From NCBI GenBank assembly GCA_949788275.1, contig OX460916.1, forward strand, positions 3,224,001 to 3,288,000: a DNA stretch of 64,000 nt. Direction: 5' to 3'. Under the pieces are notes generated by a model that was given only the letters and a program-made list of their open reading frames with translations, did no database searches and had not been told where the DNA came from. Shown one piece after another: positions 17,216 to 26,354 of this stretch. Both the position numbers and the translations under genes were made by a program. Position 1 is the stretch's first letter. Every line of letters begins with the position of its first letter. This DNA comes from Weeksellaceae bacterium. GTDB taxonomy: Bacteria > Bacteroidota > Bacteroidia > Flavobacteriales > Weeksellaceae.

Positions 17216-17284
17216 TCTGTGTCAATATAGTACCATAATATTTATGTTAAGCATCAAGTTTTATTCCTTAAAAAATTATTCTAG

Positions 17285-18397
17285 ATGAGTTTAATCTATT
17301 TATTGATTTTTTGGTCGCTACTTATATCTGCAGCCTATGAGTTCTTTAAGGATAAGGTCTTAAGTGAAAAGTGGTATTACTTTATTGTTTTAACAATGGT
17401 AGTTACTGCTAGTTTAGCCTATGCTGTAAGCCCTGATTGGCTGGCTTATTTGAAGGCATTTAGGCAATTAGGAGATGTGGATTGGCTATACATTAAGGCC
17501 TATGGCGACTATACAGGAATGGAACATGGATATTTGTACTTAAATAAATTAATATATTCACTAGGATTCGATTTTGGAATGGTATCTATTGTCGTTGTAT
17601 CTATTTCATTATTTTTAAAAGCGATTACTATACATAAATATGGAGGTTATGTTTTTTTGGCTTTATTTATGTATATGGGATCTACTTATTTATTTGAAGA
17701 ACATGTTCATATTCGACAAGGTCTGGCCAACGCGATATCGTTTTATTCAATCCGGTATATATTGGATAAAAAATTATGGAAATTTTTGCTATGCATTGTT
17801 ATTGCTTATCAGTTTCACGAATCAGTTATTGTCTTTGTTTTAGCTTATTGGATAGCTAATGTGAAAGTGGGACCGCTTTTCATTGGATGGATTGTCTGTC
17901 TTACTATTGTTGGTAGCTTTGCCGGAATGAATGTTGTTATTGATGGAATAATGAATTTTATGCCTTTCGGTCAAGATAAGTTTGAGGCCTATGAAAGTGC
18001 ACTATATGCAACAGGTGATATTGCTGTAGGAGATTTTGTGAAAGTTGGAACTATTTTAGTTATAGTTTTATTTGATAAATATGCTTCTCATGATCGATAT
18101 TATTGCGCATTTAGAAATTTATTCGTCACTGGAGTACTTCTGTACTTCTTCTTAGGAAAGGGAATTTTCGGGATTCGATTACCCAACTACTATTTAGTGT
18201 TTATTGGTTTAGTCGCCTCCAGAATGGTTTATGTTTTTTCAGGGAAACAAGCTTTAAAATCGTTGGTTTTTACCTCTTTCTGGACATATACGATGCTACT
18301 TTTCTTTTGGTTTCAAATAAAACAGGCTCATAAATCTAACTTTGGGGATTATAAAACGATTTTTAATTCATCTTCAATATATGGGATATGGAGATAG
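17285..18397 (+). CDS. EpsG-like polysaccharide polymerase (Wzy-type)
   Basis: 370 residues with about ten hydrophobic segments. The EpsG-family signs are VSPDWLAYLKAF near residue 48, the HGYLYLNKLI segment near 80, and EEHVHIRQGLANAISFYSIRYI near 137 with FHESVIVF near 178; the R-Q-G/A and F-H pattern is typical of the family. It should join lipid-linked repeat units on the periplasmic face. It follows a 69-bp gap and overlaps the next gene by 10 bp. Confidence 0.82.
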   Translation: MSLIYLLIFWSLLISAAYEFFKDKVLSEKWYYFIVLTMVVTASLAYAVSPDWLAYLKAFRQLGDVDWLYIKAYGDYTGMEHGYLYLNKLIYSLGFDFGMVSIVVVSISLFLKAITIHKYGGYVFLALFMYMGSTYLFEEHVHIRQGLANAISFYSIRYILDKKLWKFLLCIVIAYQFHESVIVFVLAYWIANVKVGPLFIGWIVCLTIVGSFAGMNVVIDGIMNFMPFGQDKFEAYESALYATGDIAVGDFVKVGTILVIVLFDKYASHDRYYCAFRNLFVTGVLLYFFLGKGIFGIRLPNYYLVFIGLVASRMVYVFSGKQALKSLVFTSFWTYTMLLFFWFQIKQAHKSNFGDYKTIFNSSSIYGIWR

Positions 18398-19134
18398 TGT
18401 CAATTATTACCCCATGCTTTAATTCGTCTAAGTATTTAGCAGAAACATATAAGTCGATTCTTGATCAGACTTATACCAATTGGGAATGGATAGTAGTAGA
18501 TGATTATTCAACAGATAATTCTGTAGAATTACTAAAATCTTTTGAAGAATCTCGGTTAATTATTATACAAGCGAAAAGTAATAAAGGTGCCGCAAATGCT
18601 CGAAATCAAGGGTTGGATATAGCGAAAGGTAGATACATTACTTTCTTAGATAGTGACGATATATGGAAACCAAATTTTATTGAGAGATGCCTCACTTTTT
18701 TAAGGGATAATAATGAAACTTTAGTTTATGCTACCTATCATCGGGTTAATGAAGAATTGCAACCTATATTAAAAGATTTTATAGCGATTGATAAAGTAAA
18801 TAAAAACAGAATTCTTTATAATTGCCCAATTCCAATGCTAACTTCCATGTATGATCAAAAAGAGATAGGTAAAATCTATTTCCCTGATATAGAGTTACGT
18901 GAAGATCATGCCATGTGGATTAATCTATTGAATAAAATAGAACACGCTAGAGCAATTAAAGAGCCATTAGCTTATTACCGTATTCGGGAGAATTCGGTTT
19001 CAAGAGATAAATTTAGAATTGCAAAAAAACAATATAACCTATACCGAGAATTCTTAAAAATGAATGTTTTTAAAGCAAGTTTTTATACTTGCTGTTGGGC
19101 ATTAAATGGATTGAAAAAATATGGAAAACTTTAA
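18388..19134 (+). CDS. GT2 family glycosyltransferase
   Basis: 248 residues, GT-A fold. VSIITPCFNSSKYLAETYKSI at the start, WIVVDDYSTDNSVELL near residue 35, GAANARNQGLDIAKGRYITFLDSDD near 66 (DxD motif), and an LREDHAMWINLL segment near 170 that fits the catalytic-base ED motif. It is close to the WcaA/WbbL-type capsule transferases. It overlaps the polymerase gene at its start and the WecA-like gene at its end. Confidence 0.9.
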   Translation: MEIVSIITPCFNSSKYLAETYKSILDQTYTNWEWIVVDDYSTDNSVELLKSFEESRLIIIQAKSNKGAANARNQGLDIAKGRYITFLDSDDIWKPNFIERCLTFLRDNNETLVYATYHRVNEELQPILKDFIAIDKVNKNRILYNCPIPMLTSMYDQKEIGKIYFPDIELREDHAMWINLLNKIEHARAIKEPLAYYRIRENSVSRDKFRIAKKQYNLYREFLKMNVFKASFYTCCWALNGLKKYGKL

Positions 19135-20221
19135 ACTTTTAGACTTTATTTATACCTTAGAAATTTCGCCTATTTATATTAATTTATTTGGAGCTTTTTT
19201 CACGGCCTTAACAATAACCTTAATCGCTATTCCTAAAATTATTCGTATTTCTTATAAGAAGCAATTAATGGATATTCCTGGTGAGCGAAGTTCACATACT
19301 CAAAAGGTTCCTTCATTAGGAGGTGTGGCCATGTTTTTTGGAATCGTTGTCTCTACTTCAATTTTTGCAACAGATTTAGGGGTTAATTACTCTTTCTTTC
19401 TATCTGCGATTACAATTCTTTTTTTTATTGGCTTAATGGATGATTTACTAGTTGTGGCGCCTGATAAAAAATTATATGGACAAATTATCAGCACCATTCT
19501 TATTATTTTTGGGTCTGGTATTATGATTAATTCATTATCTGGTCTTTTTGGGATTTATGAATTGCCCTATTTTGTTGGAGTTGCTATTACATTATTTATT
19601 TTTATTGCGTTAATTAATGCCTATAATTTAATTGATGGAATTGATGGCTTGGCACCGAGTATTGGGATATTTATTTGCCTTTGCTTTGTTTACATTTTTT
19701 ATAGGATATATGATTATGCTATCGGTATTTTAGCAATAAGTACAATGGCAACTTTAATAGGTTTTGTTCGTTATAACTTATCGAACCGTTACCGGATTTT
19801 TATGGGAGACACAGGATCCATGGTGATTGGTTTTATTTTAACATTTATGGCTATTCGATTTTTATATGTTAGTAATGAAACAAATTCTAGAATTTTGACG
19901 GCTCCAGTTTTATTACTATTTATTTTTGTTGTACCTATTGTCGACACTTCTACCGTATTTATTACTCGTATTTTACAGGGTAAACACCCTTTAAAACCAG
20001 ATAAGTCACATCTTCATCATCAACTTTTATCCATTGGGTATTCCCATGTGAAGACTTCCATAATTTTGGTCATCATCAATGTTATTTTTGTGTTAATAGG
20101 GTATAATTTAAGAAAATTAGAAATCAACCAACTTTTTTTGATATTTATCGCTTTATCTTTTAGCTTTGTGCTTACCTTAAAGCTATATGTCAACCATTGC
20201 AATGTAAAAAAAACCATATGA
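19121..20221 (+). CDS. WecA/TagO-like polyprenyl-phosphate N-acetylhexosamine-1-phosphate transferase
   Basis: 366 residues with about eleven membrane segments. Motifs of the polyisoprenyl-phosphate transferase family are all present: DIPGERSSHTQKVPSLGGVAMF near residue 50, the IGLMDDLL Asp pair near 105, NAYNLIDGIDGLA near 165, MGDTGSM near 229 and HLHHQLL near 297. The family moves an N-acetylhexosamine-1-phosphate from UDP to undecaprenyl phosphate. The locus also holds a second, unrelated initiating transferase at 23508, so which one starts the repeat unit is open. Confidence 0.9.
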   Translation: MENFKLLDFIYTLEISPIYINLFGAFFTALTITLIAIPKIIRISYKKQLMDIPGERSSHTQKVPSLGGVAMFFGIVVSTSIFATDLGVNYSFFLSAITILFFIGLMDDLLVVAPDKKLYGQIISTILIIFGSGIMINSLSGLFGIYELPYFVGVAITLFIFIALINAYNLIDGIDGLAPSIGIFICLCFVYIFYRIYDYAIGILAISTMATLIGFVRYNLSNRYRIFMGDTGSMVIGFILTFMAIRFLYVSNETNSRILTAPVLLLFIFVVPIVDTSTVFITRILQGKHPLKPDKSHLHHQLLSIGYSHVKTSIILVIINVIFVLIGYNLRKLEINQLFLIFIALSFSFVLTLKLYVNHCNVKKTI

Positions 20222-21039
20222 CCATACTTAAACACTATTTAATTAAATTAGGAGCAATTATGCTGTTAATGAACCTATTCTCATGTATATCACTCAAAGA
20301 TGTGCAACTGCTTCAAAGTGACCCTAATCTAAAAATAAATGAGAAAGGAATTATAGATTATAATATCCCAGTCTATCATATTCAAATTAATGATGAAATT
20401 CTGATTAATGTTTCCTCGGCCAATAGAGAATCTATGGGAATATTAAGTGATTTTATCACGGCGGGTAATCAAACTTTTGGAGGGGGAACAAGCCAAACGT
20501 CTACTGGGGGTAGTACTGGTAAAGGCGTACTAGTCCGTAAAGATGGGAGCATAGAGTTACCAAGAATTGGAAAGATTCACTTACAAGGTCAAACGTTGGA
20601 ACAGGCGCGGATTACAATTCAAAATGAGTTTTATAAAATTTATGCTCCTCAAGGAACCTATATTGATGTTAATTTAGCGGGTGTCGAATATACGATAATT
20701 GGAGAAACTTCTCCGGGGACTTATCGTTCAACCAAGCGTGATATGACCATTATTGAAGCTTTCGCACGTACAGGCAGTAACAACATATATGCCGATTTAA
20801 AAAATGTTCGTATTATTCGAACCAACTCTGAAGGAACAAAGCAAGTGTATGTTGATTTAACAAAGGAAACCATTATGAATTCAGAATATTATTGGATACA
20901 AAACAACGATATTATTGTCGTAAATCCACGTAAAGAAAAAGTATGGGGAGTTGGCTTGAATCCGTTATCTGTTGTTACTACAGTAATGGGAGTACTTGCA
21001 ACGGTATTAGGTGTGTGGTTGTTTTTTGATAAATTGTAA
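20218..21039 (+). CDS. Wza-like polysaccharide export lipoprotein
   Basis: 273 residues from the ATG at 20218, which overlaps the upstream TGA (ATGA); a start at 20197 would put seven polar residues before the signal peptide. A lipoprotein signal ends in LMNLFSC. Then follow a Poly_export domain (YHIQINDEILINVSSANRE, KGVLVRKDGSIELPRIGKIHLQGQTLEQARITIQ) and an SLBB-like domain (YTIIGETSPGTY, RDMTIIEAFARTGS). A hydrophobic helix closes the protein, as in Bacteroidota members. It would form the outer-membrane exit channel with the Wzc-like protein next door. Confidence 0.92.
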   Translation: MTILKHYLIKLGAIMLLMNLFSCISLKDVQLLQSDPNLKINEKGIIDYNIPVYHIQINDEILINVSSANRESMGILSDFITAGNQTFGGGTSQTSTGGSTGKGVLVRKDGSIELPRIGKIHLQGQTLEQARITIQNEFYKIYAPQGTYIDVNLAGVEYTIIGETSPGTYRSTKRDMTIIEAFARTGSNNIYADLKNVRIIRTNSEGTKQVYVDLTKETIMNSEYYWIQNNDIIVVNPRKEKVWGVGLNPLSVVTTVMGVLATVLGVWLFFDKL

Positions 21040-21041
21040 TT

Positions 21042-23501
21042 ATGAGTGAATCGATACAAGAAAAAAAATTAAAGAAAAAACAATCAGATATTTTAGATTT
21101 TGAAAGGCTTTTTCCTCGTTTAATGCGTGCATGGCCTTATTATATTATTAGTGTATTGTTTGCGTTGGCTATTGGCTATTATTTAAATAATTGGAAATTC
21201 AATAAAATTTATAGTGCAACCACTACATTTAAAATAAAAGATAATTCTTCTTCAAATAGTGCGCTTGCTTCTAATTCAATTAATTTTATTTGGGGTGGAA
21301 ATTCCAATAAAGTCGATGGATTATCCTATACATTATCCTCTAGGGCACATAATGAGAAAGTGGTTAAACAAACGGCATCCTATATTTATTATTTTGAAGA
21401 AGGTCGAATAAAAAAATCGAACATTTATAAACTCGATGCTCCTTACGTTGTTGAAATTGATACAACTCATCTTCAGGTAGTTAATGCTGAGATATTAATT
21501 GAAACAAAAGATGCTTCTTCATTTTATATGAAAATAGTCAATGGCGATGGTAGAGTGTATGATTTTCAGAAAGATAGTATTATTGATAAGCTGAATTTAA
21601 CATTACCATCAGTCGGTGCCTATGGGCAGTGGATTATTAGTAATAAATATAAGTTTAGAATCACTAAATCATCAAAACCTTTTTATGATTCTAAATTTTC
21701 TTTTACATTAGTTCCAGTGAGTTTAGCAACTCAGAGGGTCATGAAAGATTTTTCAGTTTCGATGCCTACTAAAATTGCAAGTATTATTTCGGTATCAAAA
21801 AATGCCGAAAGTCTCAATGAGGCGGTTGATCTTTTAAATAATTCGATAGAAGTTCTTAAAGAAACAGAGATGGCTGAAAAAAGTCTTTCGTCGATTAAAA
21901 CCAGAAATTATTTAAAAGAGCAGTTAGGCATTGTCAAATACAAATTAGACAGCACGTCAGCAAATCTTCAAGCTTTACAAAAGCAGCATGGGATCTATAA
22001 TTTTGACGCTAAGAAAAGCGAAATTTTAACTGAATTAAATAATTTAGATAAAGCTAAATTAGAAGTTGAGGAACGCATCCGTGCTTTAAAAGCGCTAACC
22101 CCTAAATCTTCGAGTAGTGTTAATAATTTAATTGCCTTAAATATTGCAGGTCTAGATGTTTCCTATTATATGACCAATGTAACCACTTTAGAAAGTCTTG
22201 CAAACCAGAAGCATATTTTATTACAAACCTATCAACCAAATACCGATGAAATTAGGGAGATTGACAGACAAATAGCGAAAGCTAGAACAGCTATTGATAA
22301 TGTGGTTAATGCCCATATGACTAAATTAACCACCGATTTTAATAACTTAAATGGTAAAATTAGTGGTATTGAATTTCAAGCAAAAGATTTGCCTTTTCAA
22401 GAAATAGAATTTATTGAAGCCAATAGAGGTTTCGAATTAAATAATTTGATTTATTCCAATTTGATGGCTCAACTCAATGCAACCGATTTATCTTTAGCTT
22501 CTAATGTGTCAGATATTGCCGTTATTGATGTTGCTAAAAATCAGAATCAAGGTTTTATTTTTCCCAATATGAAAAATAATTATTTGATAGCCTTAGCCAT
22601 CGGTTTAATTATCCCTTTAGTGTTAGTTGTTCTAAAAGAACTTTTAGACTTTAAGGTGCGTGTGGTAAAAGATGTTACAGGACGTACTAATATTCCTTTA
22701 ATAGGTCTTGTGGGTGCTTTAGGTGATAATCCTCCTTTAGTCGTATTAAATAACCCTAAGTCGGGTCTCGCTGAATCTTTTCGTTCAATACGTTCAAATT
22801 TAAAATTTTTGTATAAGGAACCTAGTCTACATCCTACAAACAAAACGTTATTATTGACCTCATTTATTGGAGGAGAAGGTAAGACGTTTAATTCTATGAA
22901 TTTAGCGTGTACATTAGGTTCAATGGATAAGAAAACGGTTTTAATAGGTTTAGATCTTCGGAAACCCAAAATTTTTGGTGATTTTAATATTAATAATTCA
23001 AAGGGTGTAACCAATTTTGTTTCTAGTGACCAAGCTATAGATGATATTATTCAATCAACCATTTTACCCAATTTAGATATTATTACGGCAGGCCCAATTC
23101 CACCTAATCCTTCAGAATTAATCCTTAGTTCTAAAATGGACGAATTGTTTTCACAATTGAAAGAACGTTACGATTATATTATTATTGATTCACCACCGAT
23201 TGGTTTAGTTACTGATTCCTATGATCTAATGCGTTTTGCAGATTGTACATTGTATGTGGCTCGTTATAACTATAGTGAGAAGAATTTCATTAATACAATC
23301 TCGAATAAGTACGATGAAGGTGAGGTGAGTAATGTTGGGGTAATCCTAAATGATTTCCAAGTTAAATCGGGCTACGGTTACGGCTACGGCTACGGTTATG
23401 GCTACGGTTACGGCTATTTTGCCGATGATGAAAAGTTCGATGACTCCTTAAAAGGGCGTATTAAGCGCTTATTCTATCGCATCAAAGAAAAGTTTGTTTA
23501 G
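21042..23501 (+). CDS. Wzc-like chain-length regulator and tyrosine autokinase
   Basis: 819 residues. A membrane helix near 30-50 and a second near 515-535 enclose a Wzz-type periplasmic coiled-coil domain. The cytoplasmic BY-kinase domain has Walker A IGGEGKTFNSMN near 609, Walker A' VLIGLDLRKPKIF near 632 and Walker B YIIIDSPPIGLVTDS near 708. The A' motif has Gly-Leu-Asp where the proteobacterial form has Asp-x-Asp, a variant I associate with Bacteroidota. The tail is a run of eight Gly-Tyr units (23370-23417) followed by an acidic-basic end; this is the expected autophosphorylation cluster. It starts 2 bp after the Wza-like gene. Confidence 0.93.
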   Translation: MSESIQEKKLKKKQSDILDFERLFPRLMRAWPYYIISVLFALAIGYYLNNWKFNKIYSATTTFKIKDNSSSNSALASNSINFIWGGNSNKVDGLSYTLSSRAHNEKVVKQTASYIYYFEEGRIKKSNIYKLDAPYVVEIDTTHLQVVNAEILIETKDASSFYMKIVNGDGRVYDFQKDSIIDKLNLTLPSVGAYGQWIISNKYKFRITKSSKPFYDSKFSFTLVPVSLATQRVMKDFSVSMPTKIASIISVSKNAESLNEAVDLLNNSIEVLKETEMAEKSLSSIKTRNYLKEQLGIVKYKLDSTSANLQALQKQHGIYNFDAKKSEILTELNNLDKAKLEVEERIRALKALTPKSSSSVNNLIALNIAGLDVSYYMTNVTTLESLANQKHILLQTYQPNTDEIREIDRQIAKARTAIDNVVNAHMTKLTTDFNNLNGKISGIEFQAKDLPFQEIEFIEANRGFELNNLIYSNLMAQLNATDLSLASNVSDIAVIDVAKNQNQGFIFPNMKNNYLIALAIGLIIPLVLVVLKELLDFKVRVVKDVTGRTNIPLIGLVGALGDNPPLVVLNNPKSGLAESFRSIRSNLKFLYKEPSLHPTNKTLLLTSFIGGEGKTFNSMNLACTLGSMDKKTVLIGLDLRKPKIFGDFNINNSKGVTNFVSSDQAIDDIIQSTILPNLDIITAGPIPPNPSELILSSKMDELFSQLKERYDYIIIDSPPIGLVTDSYDLMRFADCTLYVARYNYSEKNFINTISNKYDEGEVSNVGVILNDFQVKSGYGYGYGYGYGYGYGYFADDEKFDDSLKGRIKRLFYRIKEKFV
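23370..23417 (+). repeat. 6-bp tandem repeat encoding (Gly-Tyr)8
   Basis: Eight consecutive units of the form GGY-TAY (ggc/ggt followed by tac/tat) encode the tyrosine cluster at the C-terminus of the Wzc-like kinase. The units differ at third positions, so the array is not perfect, but a 6-bp period keeps the frame if the copy number changes. Confidence 0.9.
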
Positions 23502-23507
23502 CCCACG

Positions 23508-24077
23508 ATGAACTATAAAATAACTCTAGATTATATACTAGCATTAATCCTACTCTTCTTTTTAGTAGGATTAATTGCTTTATTAATTCTTCTAAGCACT
23601 CTTGATACAAGAGAATTCGGCTTGTTTTCCCAAAAGCGTATTGGCAAGGATGGAAAGTGTTTTTATATCTATAAGATACGAACCATGCGTGGAATTCAAA
23701 CTTCTTCAATAACAACTGATGCCCATCCTATTACTTCGATGGGACATTTTCTAAGAAAATATAAATTAGACGAATTGCCTCAGCTTTTTAATATACTAAA
23801 AGGGGATATGTCTTTTGTTGGTCCTCGACCAGATGTAGAAGGCTATGCGGATGTTCTTATTGGAAGTGACCGGATAATTTTAACCGTAAAACCAGGTATT
23901 ACTGGTCCGGCACAGTTAAAGTATAGAAATGAAGAAGAGATTCTTTCTTCGGTGGATAATCCTATGGCATACAATGATCAAGTGATATGGCCAGATAAAA
24001 TAAATATCAATAAAGAATATGTCAAAAACTGGACTTTCTCTACTGATATTTATTATATTCTTAAAACGGTTTTTTAA
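23508..24077 (+). CDS. small phosphoglycosyl transferase (PglC/WbaP-type initiating sugar transferase)
   Basis: 189 residues, the minimal monotopic type. An N-terminal hydrophobic segment (residues about 9-30) is followed by LFSQKRIGKDGKCFYIYKIRTM, LDELPQLFNILKGDMSFVGPRP near 85 and a KPGITGPAQL segment near 128. The Asp-Glu pair in the DELPQ motif is the catalytic dyad in this family. It transfers a sugar-1-phosphate to undecaprenyl phosphate. Last gene of the locus, 6 bp after the Wzc-like gene, converging on the carboxylase gene with only 8 bp between the stops and no terminator visible. Confidence 0.9.
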   Translation: MNYKITLDYILALILLFFLVGLIALLILLSTLDTREFGLFSQKRIGKDGKCFYIYKIRTMRGIQTSSITTDAHPITSMGHFLRKYKLDELPQLFNILKGDMSFVGPRPDVEGYADVLIGSDRIILTVKPGITGPAQLKYRNEEEILSSVDNPMAYNDQVIWPDKININKEYVKNWTFSTDIYYILKTVF

Positions 24078-24085
24078 ACCTAAAC

Positions 24086-25714
24086 CTAAACTTGAATGAC
24101 ACCTAAATTAAATGGTTTTTCTATAGGGGCATGATTCGCCGCTTCTATGCCCATACTAATCCATGTACGGGTATCCAATGGGTCTATAATACCATCGGTC
24201 CATAAGCGTGATGCGGCATAGTAAGGGCTTGTTTGAGCCGTATATTTTGCCGTTATTTCATCCAACAAAGCTTTCTTTTTACTTTCATCGACTTCAATGC
24301 CTTTACCTTTCAGAGTAGCTTCTTGGATTTGTAGTAGAACCTTAGCGGCTTGTTCTCCTCCCATTACAGCAAGTTGTGCTGAAGGCCAAGCCACAATTAG
24401 GCGTGGGTCATACGCTTTACCACACATGGCGTAGTTACCAGCACCATATGAATTTCCAACGACAATTGTAAATTTAGGAACAACTGAATTGGCTACAGCA
24501 TTTACCATTTTAGCTCCATCTTTGATGATTCCTCCATGTTCCGATTTTGAACCGACCATAAAACCGGTAACATCTTGTAAGAAAACCAACGGAATTTTTT
24601 TCTGGTTACAATTCGCTATAAAGCGTGCCGATTTATCGGCGGAGTCTGAGTAAATCACGCCTCCAAATTGCATTCCTTCTTTTTTCGATTTCACTACTTT
24701 CCGTTGATTGGCAACTATACCTACAGCCCAACCGTCAATGCGTGCGTACGCACAGATAATGGTCTGTCCATAATCACCTTTATACTCTTCAAATTCCGAT
24801 TTATCAACTAATCGTTTAATAATATCGTACATATCATATTGTTCCGCTCTCGATTCAGGGAGAATTCCGTAAATCTCCTTTTCATCTAATGCTGGTTTTT
24901 CAGCCTCAACTCGATTATACCCAGCCTTATCAAAGTCCCCAATTTTAGAGAAAATAGATTGAATGCGGTCTAAAGCATCTTCATCATTCTTCGCTTTGTA
25001 ATCGGTTACACCCGATATCTCACAATGGGTAGTCGCTCCACCCAGGGTTTCATTATCGATATCTTCTCCTATGGCTGCTTTTACTAAGTAACTACCCGCT
25101 AAGAAAATAGAACCTGTTTTGTCTACAATCATTGCTTCATCACTCATAATCGGTAAATAGGCTCCACCAGCAACGCAACTTCCCATCACTGCTGCAATTT
25201 GGGTAATTCCCATAGAAGACATCACAGCATTGTTTCTGAAAATTCGACCAAAGTGCTCTTTATCAGGGAAAATTTCATCTTGCATGGGCAAGTATACTCC
25301 GGCGCTATCTACTAAATAAACAATCGGTAAGCGATTCTCTATCGATATTTCTTGAGCTCTAAGATTCTTTTTTCCTGTAATAGGAAACCAAGCCCCTGCT
25401 TTTACAGTCGCATCATTGGCAACAACAATACATTGCTTTCCACTGATGTAACCAATTTTCACAACAACTCCTCCAGATGCACATCCGCCGTGCTCTTCAT
25501 ACATTTTGTCACCTACTAATGCACCTATTTCAATGGCTGGTTTATTTTTATCCAAAAGATAATCAATACGTTCTCTCGCGGTTAATTTCCCTTTTGCTTT
25601 GTGTGCTTCTATTTTCTTTTTTCCGCCGCCTAAATAAACTTCATTCAGTTTATTGCGAAGCTTCGATAATTCAAGCTTATTAAAATCTTCTCGTTTATTA
25701 AATGTTAAATCCAT
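24086..25714 (-). CDS. acyl-CoA carboxylase carboxyltransferase (beta) subunit
   Basis: 542 residues, the length of propionyl- or methylcrotonyl-CoA carboxylase beta chains. Both crotonase-like halves are present: GKLTARERIDYLLD and GGCASGGVVVKIG in the first, then PLVFLQDVTGFMVG, GAGNYAMCGKAYDPR and VMGGEQAAKVL in the second. VAGGAYLPIMSDE near 190 and FLAGSYLVKAAIGE resemble methylcrotonyl-CoA carboxylase more than PccB, but I cannot settle the substrate. No biotin carboxylase or biotin carrier gene is adjacent. The start is 11 bp after the stop of the ACP phosphodiesterase-like gene, so the two are probably one transcript. Confidence 0.88.
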   Translation of the reverse strand: MDLTFNKREDFNKLELSKLRNKLNEVYLGGGKKKIEAHKAKGKLTARERIDYLLDKNKPAIEIGALVGDKMYEEHGGCASGGVVVKIGYISGKQCIVVANDATVKAGAWFPITGKKNLRAQEISIENRLPIVYLVDSAGVYLPMQDEIFPDKEHFGRIFRNNAVMSSMGITQIAAVMGSCVAGGAYLPIMSDEAMIVDKTGSIFLAGSYLVKAAIGEDIDNETLGGATTHCEISGVTDYKAKNDEDALDRIQSIFSKIGDFDKAGYNRVEAEKPALDEKEIYGILPESRAEQYDMYDIIKRLVDKSEFEEYKGDYGQTIICAYARIDGWAVGIVANQRKVVKSKKEGMQFGGVIYSDSADKSARFIANCNQKKIPLVFLQDVTGFMVGSKSEHGGIIKDGAKMVNAVANSVVPKFTIVVGNSYGAGNYAMCGKAYDPRLIVAWPSAQLAVMGGEQAAKVLLQIQEATLKGKGIEVDESKKKALLDEITAKYTAQTSPYYAASRLWTDGIIDPLDTRTWISMGIEAANHAPIEKPFNLGVIQV

Positions 25715-25725
25715 TGTGGGTTTGT

Positions 25726-26349
25726 TTATAAATGAATGGGTTTGTCTTTTGCTTTATAAATTGATTCTTTTTCATCAAGAAAAGCTTTACAATATAGTAT
25801 TAATTCAGGAAAGAATTCAAGGAATTCAGCTTCTATTTGTGCCTCATTTGCCTCAATTACCGCTAAAGCATTGCCTAAATTATGCGGATATTTTGTTCGT
25901 GCACCAATTCCATTTAAAGTTTTCTGAATCCCTTCCAATGTTCGGTAGTTTCCAAACCAGTCATACTTTAATAAATAATAGAGAAGTTGATTTAATGAAG
26001 GGGAGTGGTTGGGCGATATTTCACTAAAAAACAGATAAGCATTGGCTTTATATTCTTCATAAGGCTGATTACTAAATCTAGCCCAGTTTTTTATCAACAT
26101 ATAATCGTAAACCACATCAATAATGATGGGTGAAAATTTATGCTGTGTTTTATGAAAGTGACTAGATGATTGTTGTACAATTAAATGTTCATCGGTAAAT
26201 GTATCAATGGCTCTATGTAGTAATATGCCTTGTTGAATAGATTTATCGAAATTTTTGTACTGATTTCCTTTCACTATTTCACCCAATAGATTGCCTAATT
26301 GCAATGCAGGATCTTGAAAAGATAAATAATAATGGGCTAGAAAGTTCAT
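25726..26349 (-). CDS. acyl carrier protein phosphodiesterase family protein
   Basis: 207 residues. The beginning MNFLAHYYLSF and the LLGEIVKGNQY, GILLHRAIDTFTDEH, FSPIIIDVVYDYMLIKNW and LNGIGARTKYPHNLG segments match the AcpH family. The E. coli enzyme removes the 4'-phosphopantetheine arm from acyl carrier protein; the HD-like His/Asp residues expected for metal binding (HRAIDTFTD, IIDVVYD) are visible. Whether the flavobacterial proteins have the same activity is not settled. It lies between a TPR gene and the carboxylase beta gene on the same strand. Confidence 0.85.
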   Translation of the reverse strand: MNFLAHYYLSFQDPALQLGNLLGEIVKGNQYKNFDKSIQQGILLHRAIDTFTDEHLIVQQSSSHFHKTQHKFSPIIIDVVYDYMLIKNWARFSNQPYEEYKANAYLFFSEISPNHSPSLNQLLYYLLKYDWFGNYRTLEGIQKTLNGIGARTKYPHNLGNALAVIEANEAQIEAEFLEFFPELILYCKAFLDEKESIYKAKDKPIHL

Positions 26350-26354
26350 AAAAT

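Noticed and set aside
22580-23014. Minus-strand reading frame of 144 codons inside the Wzc-like gene
   Set aside because: It is opposite a well-conserved kinase domain; only codon-bias shadow.
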